From Amaranthus tricolor (taxonomy: Eukaryota; Streptophyta; Magnoliopsida; Caryophyllales; Amaranthaceae), in NCBI RefSeq assembly GCF_026212465.1, contig NC_080053.1, forward strand, positions 3,830,870 through 3,894,869: a stretch of DNA of 64,000 nucleotides, written 5' to 3'. The position numbers and the translations under genes were made by a program. Of the stretch, positions 58,301-64,000 are shown piece by piece. Every line of letters starts with the position of its first letter. Position 1 is the stretch's first letter. Below the pieces are notes generated by a model. It saw nothing but the letters and a program-made list of their open reading frames with translations, was not told the DNA's origin and ran no database searches.

Positions 58301-60878
58301 GTGTCACATGATTTGCTAATCTCCTCGCGAATCAAATCGAAAAAAGCGAATCATGGTCGATTTGGGCTATTCTTGGACAAATTTGAGTGAATCGCGAATT
58401 CAAAAGGCAAATTAGCTAGTGAATCATGTTAGGATCTGGATTATATGTAAATATTTTACAATTGAAACTACCATTGTAGAATCGGATTGTTAGGATCTAG
58501 GATCGTAAAATATTGTTATGATCCTACCAGCTAAATTTTGAGCTAATTAGGATTGCACGATTCCACTAACATTAAGATCCTACCTACAATCCAAATTGGT
58601 TGTCTTATAATCGTAAAATTGTAGATCAAGATTGAGATTCTAATAACCATGGCTGTGATACCCACTTCTGAAAAGCCAGAGTAAGCATAATTCTCACTCG
58701 ACACCGCCTATCTTTCCCCAACGTCAGACTAATGATCCATTATACTCTTTTTCAGTTTTGGCTTCTATTTTGGGTTAGTTTCTCCGCTTATTTAAAGGTG
58801 GAAAAGAAGAAACCTAGTCCTAGAAATTCAGGTTGAGAACTTGTAGCAGATTATCAGCAAGTGAGTGGAACAATCCACGATTCCTTTGGACTACACACAT
58901 GGCTGTGTGATGACTTTGATGCTCAATTTTTATAAGACATAGAACATTGTATTTTTCTTATATGCTCATTTTAGTGGTGGCTTCACCCTGAAGAAAGCAT
59001 AAATATATATCCTGTTCATATTTTGATTAGCTTATTTCACATGCCAATCTTAGGATGTTGGGACATAAAATCCGTTGAAGCACAAACTTAGAAAGAGCTT
59101 AAACAGTTGATCATTGAGGGTCAAATTCATTCCTTTTGTAAGTGACTTATGTGCTTTTATGAAAAAAAATTTTACGTTGGGTATCACTCTCTGGTACAAA
59201 ACAGAGTTTTAACATGCTTTTCCTATTTGTTGTTTGTGAGATTTCCCCAATAGGCTCTTTCATGTCACAGAGGTGTGTCTTGTTCCTTTTCAATTGTTTA
59301 ATATATTGCAATGAATTAGCGGAAAATTTACTCCAAATTCTCAATAATTCATTCCATAAAAGCATTAATTGATACGTTGTTTATCAGGGCCAAGTAATCC
59401 GTCACCCTCCCAAGTCCCAACCATACGGCAACACTAACCCTATCATAGCTCCACAAGGGTCATTTAACACTCTATTACTACATGGTTCTAACTACTAAGG
59501 TCATTTTTAGTGAATGTTTAGAGCTCCAATTATCCAAAGATTACGGAGTAGCTCAGATCAACATTTATGTAATCACTTTAACCTCAAATAAAGGAGCAGA
59601 AAGATCACTCACCAGCCCCAATGGCATAGACATTCTTCAAACCTCCCATTACTTCATGTGTGACGAGGTCACCATTATCCCAAACAATGAAATGTGGCTG
59701 TCTTAGAAATTTTGCTAGAGGCTTCCTCCACTTCTCAGCTCCACAAATTCTAGCATTAGCATACTCTTTGTTATAGATCTCTGCTGCAATATTTGGTCCT
59801 CCAAGATAAAGAATATTTTCCATGGGCACTCCAGCTGCACAAATTATAATTTTAAATCAACATAATCGTGAATTATCACAGGAATCTGATGTAAACAGAA
59901 AATTCTCAGAGGGATATTGGTAGTGGACTAAAAAAATCATCGCATTATAGAGGACTACATCAAAATATCTTGCACATGTTTGTTTACAAGGGTCCATCGG
60001 AAGCAGCCACTTTATAATTACAAAGGTAAGCTTGTGTACATAAAACCCTGCAACCCATATTTAGGTGCGAGCCACATATGTACTTCGAGCCACATAATAT
60101 TGTTATATCAAAAGCTTCATCTGCAATCTTTCCTTTGCCAAGAACGTAAATGAAAATGCACACAAGCAAACTTCTTTGATAAAATGATCATAAACTACTA
60201 GGCGGGAAAAGAAGGCTTACAAGCTTGGTGAATCATCTGAGTAGGAGTCACAATGCGAGGCACCGGCTCCAATTCAGCCTCTATACCCTTTGCCAGAGAT
60301 ATAATAACGGGTGTACTAATCCTTTCCTTCCAATACCGACTAATCTCCTCAAACACCTCTCTAGTCTCCGTAGATGGCAAGCCATTCACTACAATATCAG
60401 CATCCCAAACAGCTTCTTGCAAGTTTGTAACAACTTTCAAAGGGCATAAAGGTGTATCAATCATATTCAAACAAAACCCATCTTTCAAAATCTCATCAGC
60501 ATACAATGTCCGATCACCTAATCGCGCTTCTACATACTTCAAGTATGCACATCTCCTAATTAGCCTCCTCAACACATCTTCTCTTGAATTAATCACCTCA
60601 AACAAGTGTTCAGCCGTCGCTCGGTCAACTTGTCTGCCAGGTCTCCTCCATATCCTAATTAAAACCTTATCTCTAAGATGACCATAACTATCTTGCAACA
60701 ATGCTAGAAATACACTACCCCAAGCACCTGCCCCAACCCCAACAATCCTCAAAGGATCACCCTCTGCTTTACCAAAATGTCGTCGAAGTTCATCTAGTTT
60801 CTCCTCTAATATTGCTCCATTAACACACACACCATTTGCAAACCCATGATTATTCTCAATTTCAGAAGTTCCCACCAT
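49345..60878 (-). CDS. GPDHC1: NAD-dependent glycerol-3-phosphate dehydrogenase, cytosolic (462 aa)
   Basis: Interconverts dihydroxyacetone phosphate and glycerol 3-phosphate with NAD(H), supplying glycerolipid synthesis and a cytosol-mitochondria redox shuttle. Exons on the minus strand: 60878-60221, 59834-59613, 50792-50545, 49687-49548, 49465-49345. All are GT-AG and sum to 463 codons with stop. The nucleotide-binding loop GVGAGAWG is at residues 47-54. Conserved family text follows: [94 protein letters not shown] and [20 protein letters not shown]. It ends SLLGQ. Full length, no lesion. There is no transit peptide, which fits the cytosolic form. Intron 2 is 8.8 kb because of nested transposons. 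Confidence 0.95.
51669..55298 (+). mobile_element. MuDR-type MULE nested in the hAT element (3630 bp)
   Basis: Terminal inverted repeats of about 160 bp: CGGAAATTTCATGATATACC at the left against CAGATATTTTAGGATATACC (reversed right). Both continue with ACTGAGTTTCTCC and GTACGTTAGCACAGAA. A perfect 9-bp duplication AAAATACTA flanks it (51660-51668 and 55299-55307). The interior holds a mudrA-like transposase with stops. It inserted after the hAT did, and lies opposite to the host gene's direction. Confidence 0.93.
52215..54944 (+). pseudogene. MULE (mudrA-like) transposase, disabled
   Basis: Order: Pro/Gln-rich N-terminal linker, acidic region ([19 protein letters not shown]), the N-terminal zinc-binding domain around [15 protein letters not shown], the MULE DDE core ([37 protein letters not shown]), a SWIM zinc finger [15 protein letters not shown] and a C-terminal knuckle [14 protein letters not shown]. 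Probable introns are near 53797-53867 and 54213-54302. Lesions: TAG after FGSIILEE (53009-53011), a frameshift near 53190, a TAA after VKLRF (53368-53370), and another break near 53950. It was once autonomous but cannot now make a full protein. Confidence 0.85.
55932..56814. other. Intron 2 DNA without features
   Basis: AT-rich intron sequence. Small ORFs near 56451-56693 have no protein-like character. Confidence 0.5.
56815..57119. mobile_element. Tourist-like MITE (305 bp) in intron 2
   Basis: Ends GGGGTTGTTTGGTATGGAA and (reversed) GGGGATGTTTGGTATGAAT, with the 3-bp duplication TTA (56812-56814 and 57120-57122). The interior is AT-rich and purine-biased on the plus strand. Terminus and TTA duplication place it in PIF/Harbinger. 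Confidence 0.88.
57123..58196. other. Intron 2 DNA
   Basis: No gene or recognised repeat. Confidence 0.45.
58205..58651. mobile_element. hAT-like MITE (447 bp) in intron 2
   Basis: Left CAAGGTTGCTAAAATC and right (reversed) CATGGTTATTAGAATC form a TIR with 12 of 16 matches. The flanks GTTGTGAT (58197-58204) and GCTGTGAT (58652-58659) agree at seven of eight. The interior repeats GGATCTAGGATCGTAAAAT-like words and holds an (AT)n run at about 58262-58285. Confidence 0.65.
58660..59612. other. Intron 2 DNA next to exon 2
   Basis: No gene or repeat that I can support. Exon 2 of the dehydrogenase starts (in genome order) at 59613. Confidence 0.5.
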
Positions 60879-61450
60879 TTTTCTTGCAACAAACTAAGTA
60901 GAAATATACACAGTTTATATCTCTTTTCAAATATTTATTACCAACTTCAGATTTTGATACCCCAATTTAAGATTTATAGTAATAATTGCAACCAAGATCA
61001 GAAAACTAAAAATGCAGCATTTTGATTTAATGATCCAAGTTTCTTGACCATTTATATAACAGGTAGTCCAAGTTAAAATCAACAGGCATTGGTTAAAGTG
61101 ACCCAACAATTCAGTGATCAACAAAACATCATACAAATCAAAACATAAAGCAACACAAAAGGACAGAAAGCACGTATCTTTGTTGGGTTAATTCCAAAAA
61201 TTGCGATATTTTCGAGGATACATTCTGGAAAATGACCTTGTTTGGCTGTTGAGAGATGAGGAAGAAGAAAAAGAGAGAAAGAAAGGGTTTTAGAAAAGCA
61301 AGTTGAAGATTGCGTGTCCAGAAGTTGTAACTGTTAAGAAGAATTCAATAACCACGTGGAATTTCTTGTTAACGTCGGTGCAAATTTCTTTTAATTAATA
61401 CAGAAAGTCGTATAATTGAATTTTATAAATACCACATCCCCAATTTACAC
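60879..61450 (-). promoter_or_regulatory. Leader and promoter of the dehydrogenase gene
   Basis: On the minus strand a CT-rich leader-like block (TTTCTTTCTCTC) lies at about 61255-61290. A TATA-like ATTTATAAAA is at about 61421-61430, roughly 135 bp further upstream. A leader intron between 60900 and 61200 is possible. Positions are inferred from composition only. Confidence 0.35.
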
Positions 61451-62639
61451 TATTAAATTTTATAATGATATTTTATACATTACTATTTACAATAATACTA
61501 TAAAAATATTAGAATGTCAATGTGTTGGCGTATCATTACTAACATGGTTTGTTGTTGTAAATAATAGTGTATGAAACAACATGCACCTTTACTCATTAGC
61601 TCTTCAAATAACAATATGTCAATGTCAAAATATTTAAATAAATAAAATGCTTTAGTGAGTGTTTATAGGTATGATAGTTGTGAATACTCATTAAATTATA
61701 TTAACTTTTCACGTAATTTTAAGTTTTTGGTTTTTTTCATATGATAGATAAACATTTTTTGAATTTGCATGGTAACCCCTTAAACTTCTATCTTTTCGAC
61801 TTGGTATACAAAAAGTTAAGATTTTTGTTAAATGTACGTTAATAACGACCTTTTTTTATAAGAGCAAACACCCTGATTACCCCTTAAGGCATAATTATTC
61901 AAAAACTTGGTCGAAATAAGAACTTAATTTAACAAAGAGCTTGACATTTTGTCTAAAGTTAAAAGCTTGGTGTTATCATGTGAATTAAAAAACAAATATT
62001 TGTCTACCACATAAAAAAGTCAAAAACTTAGAATTATTATTTGGAATTTTCCCAAGATTTTCTTTTGTGTAAAGATACAAAGTGAAAAGGATTGATGCAA
62101 GCTTAAATTAGTATGGTTTGTAGATGATGATTGAGAAAGCTTAGTTTGCAGTATCTTGAACTAAAATTCGACATAATTAGTATAGTTTGTTAATTAGATA
62201 ACTTTTCTCGTGAGTTTTGTTGCTCAATGTCACTCCCAAACACAAATAAAGGATGAGAATGAGCGATAGGGTGATGAAAACGAGCCCGATAAAACCTAGT
62301 CACTTCCTTAAAAATAAGAATTAGTCGACCTCAACCTTTTAAGATTAAAGGTTTGACATTATTATCGTTGTTGTGTAGCTATTGTTTGTAGAAAACACAA
62401 AAACTAACAAAATTACAAATCATTATTCAAAACAAATCCATCCCCAATAAAATTTCCCAATCCTTATTTTTCGCCTCATTTTCCATTTTATCGCCACCCC
62501 TATTTTAAATTAATTTAATAAAATGACAAAAATGCCCTTGAACTTAAAAATTTTAAAACTTCTATAAAACACTTCAAGCTCACTCAATAACACTTTTATC
62601 ACTTCAAAAACACAAAATCTACACATAAAATTAATCGGA
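61451..62639. other. AT-rich intergenic DNA
   Basis: No coding region or repeat structure that I can name. Confidence 0.5.
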
Positions 62640-62890
62640 GCTAAAGTGCGACTGAACCTAGAAGGAGTTGTTTACAAAAACTCGAGGTAATTTCTATTTT
62701 AATGTAATTCAAAATTCAAAAAAAAAAAATTACGACTCGCAGCAAAAGTGCGACTGAACCTAGGAGGAGTCGCACAAAAAGTGCGACTGAACCTAGGAAC
62801 AGTTGCACAAAAAGTGCGACTAAACCTAGGTCTAGTCGCACTTTTTGTGCGACTCCTCCTAGGTTCAGTCGCACTTTTTGTGTGACTAGT
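62640..62890. repeat. Palindromic GTGCGACT repeat array
   Basis: Units such as GTGCGACTGAACCTAGGA followed by GAGTCGCAC occur at about 62647, 62749, 62783 and 62815, then in inverted order at about 62839-62890. Each unit is itself a hairpin (GTGCGACT with AGTCGCAC), and the array as a whole folds back on itself. The centre contains the palindrome CCTAGG. No ORF. It lies upstream of AT-rich DNA and the mobile-domain gene. Confidence 0.8.
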
Positions 62891-63370
62891 AAATTATTTT
62901 TTTTTTGAATTTTGAAATTCCTTTTGTTTATTTAATTTATTTTCAAGTTATTATTATTTAATAAATGTTGTATTATTTTATTTTAATATATTATTTTATT
63001 GTGATAATATTATTATAATAATTAGTTTTGAATTTAAATAATTTATTTAAATGTTTAATTATTTTTTAATATAATAATAATATATTAATTAAAATTTAGT
63101 TTTTAATTATTTATCAATATAATAATTGTTAATAAATTTTTGTTTTAGTTGTTAATTAAATTTTAGTTGTATAATTATTTATTAATATAATAATTATTTA
63201 TTTGTTTATATGTGTGAATTAATTTAGTTGTTAATAATTTATATGATTGTAAGTGTTATTAAATTTAATTAAATGTTTATTAAATAAATATTGTAAGTGT
63301 AATTAAAATGAATATAACTTAATGTACTATTTTATGCTTTTAATTTTTTATTAATAGTTTATTAAATTAT
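62891..63370. other. Extremely AT-rich DNA
   Basis: Almost only A and T, with many ATAATAATTATTT words. No gene. It could be a matrix-attachment-like or easily melted region, but nothing proves this. Confidence 0.5.
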
Positions 63371-63639
63371 GAAAATTACAGTAATTGGCTGGAAATCAGG
63401 GAAAAGAAAAAGGCTTTTTTAGAGGGTTATTGAGCGGCAATAGTTATAGGCCGTGTTTACTGTGAGGGATCCCCATGAGAGGGGGATTACGGGTTTTGCA
63501 AGGCGAGCCAAGCAGGAACAGGCGGCCAGACATAGTCAAGCCCAACGTTCGAGTACCCTAGACCATGTGTGTAGTTGCTTTGAGCGCCAGACTAGCCTAC
63601 ATAGCAATACAGTCGGCTCAGGTGATGATGATATTGATT

Positions 63640-63715
63640 ACGATGAGTCTGTCGGTCGGGAAGAGTCTGTCGGTCGGGAAGAGTCTGTCGATCAGGATGA
63701 GTCTGTCGGTCATCC
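63640..63715 (+). repeat. 18-bp minisatellite (about four copies)
   Basis: GAGTCTGTCGGTCGGGAA repeats in tandem with small changes. In the frame open from 63453 it encodes ESVGRE-type hexapeptides. Whether that frame (63453-63833) is translated is unclear: it has no ATG start, and the mobile-domain frame downstream is a different one. Confidence 0.8.
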
Positions 63716-63820
63716 TGTTGATTGGACGCTCGTTAGAGGGCATAACACGGCTGTCACGCAGGAGCCAGCCAGGTTGAGGATGCGGTTCCATGGGAGAGGC
63801 AGCGCTCACAGTCCGCGAAC

Positions 63821-64000
63821 ATGGACTGGTTGATCACATCACCCCAGCCCGGGGGCCCTATTGATACTAGTTTGATACCCAGCTACAGTGGGCACGTAGC
63901 GAAGGTTATATTTGAGGGATCGAAGCGCACGCCTCCGATTTTGGATTGTCGCCCTAGGAAGAGGACGTTAGAGGCGATCATCAGACTGCAGGACATGTCT
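63821..64000 (+). CDS. Plant mobile domain (PMD) protein, N-terminal part
   Basis: From ATG 63821 the frame reads MDWLITSPQPGGPIDTSLIP, then SYSGHVAKVIFEG, and stays open to the window edge. GGP-D-SL-SY-HVA is the usual opening of the aminotransferase-like plant mobile domain, found in MAIN-type silencing factors and in many MULE and retrotransposon ORFs. Composition turns GC-rich here. This copy is more likely transposon-derived than a conserved host MAIN gene, given the repeats next to it. It continues outside the window. Confidence 0.6.
   Translation, partial: MDWLITSPQPGGPIDTSLIPSYSGHVAKVIFEGSKRTPPILDCRPRKRTLEAIIRLQDMS

Noticed and set aside
1..64000. CRISPR arrays, tRNA or rRNA genes
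   Set aside because: No spaced short repeats of CRISPR type and no tRNA or rRNA-like blocks were seen. The tandem arrays have no unique spacers.

Overview
The window is nuclear DNA of a flowering plant, most likely a eudicot. It has spliced genes with GT-AG introns, CT-rich leaders, AT-rich spacers and layers of nested plant transposons. A Caryophyllales origin is possible but I cannot establish it. No CRISPR, operon or prokaryotic feature is present.

Host genes. (1) 49345-60878, minus: a complete five-exon gene for cytosolic NAD-dependent glycerol-3-phosphate dehydrogenase (462 aa). Its 8.8-kb second intron holds a hAT element into which a MuDR-type MULE inserted, plus two MITEs. (2) 35313-38903, plus: a five-exon gene derived from translation factor eIF4G. 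All splice phases agree and give a 697-aa protein: the conserved eIF4G N-terminus, then two tandem MIF4G domains. The central eIF4E-binding region and the C-terminal part are absent. A scrap of a third unit follows. I rate this the most novel gene here. (3) 3473-4683, minus: two exons of an unrecognised gene. (4) About 5163-8347, plus: a promoter and leader, a long intron filled with 191-bp and 175-bp tandem repeats, and a short decayed reading frame. (5) 63821 to the end, plus: the start of a plant-mobile-domain protein.

Transposons, left to right. A possible LTR-like insertion (7214-7958). A very young, apparently intact Sirevirus-type Ty1-copia element (LTRs 11151-12622 and 20406-21877; gag, pol and a third ORF). 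A second copy of its third-ORF segment lies directly upstream (8726-11150), so the locus reads ORF3-LTR-gag-pol-ORF3-LTR, a truncated tandem. A mariner-like transposase pseudogene (21882-22739). An old Copia element with target duplication GTAAC (23252-28445) carrying a nested hAT MITE. An L1-type LINE remnant (about 30090-31008). Two long-inverted-repeat, Mutator-like elements (31018-32028 and 33330-34497), the second holding gene-like sequence. A minus-strand Copia (about 40490-44969). A minus-strand Gypsy gag-protease fragment with one LTR (about 45620-47984). Several Tourist-like and hAT MITEs.

Most of the window is therefore transposon sequence around two well-supported host genes. The points most worth checking are the double-MIF4G gene, the Sirevirus partial tandem with its third ORF and recurring GGAACAG word, the Pack-MULE-like element, and the palindromic GTGCGACT array at 62640-62890.
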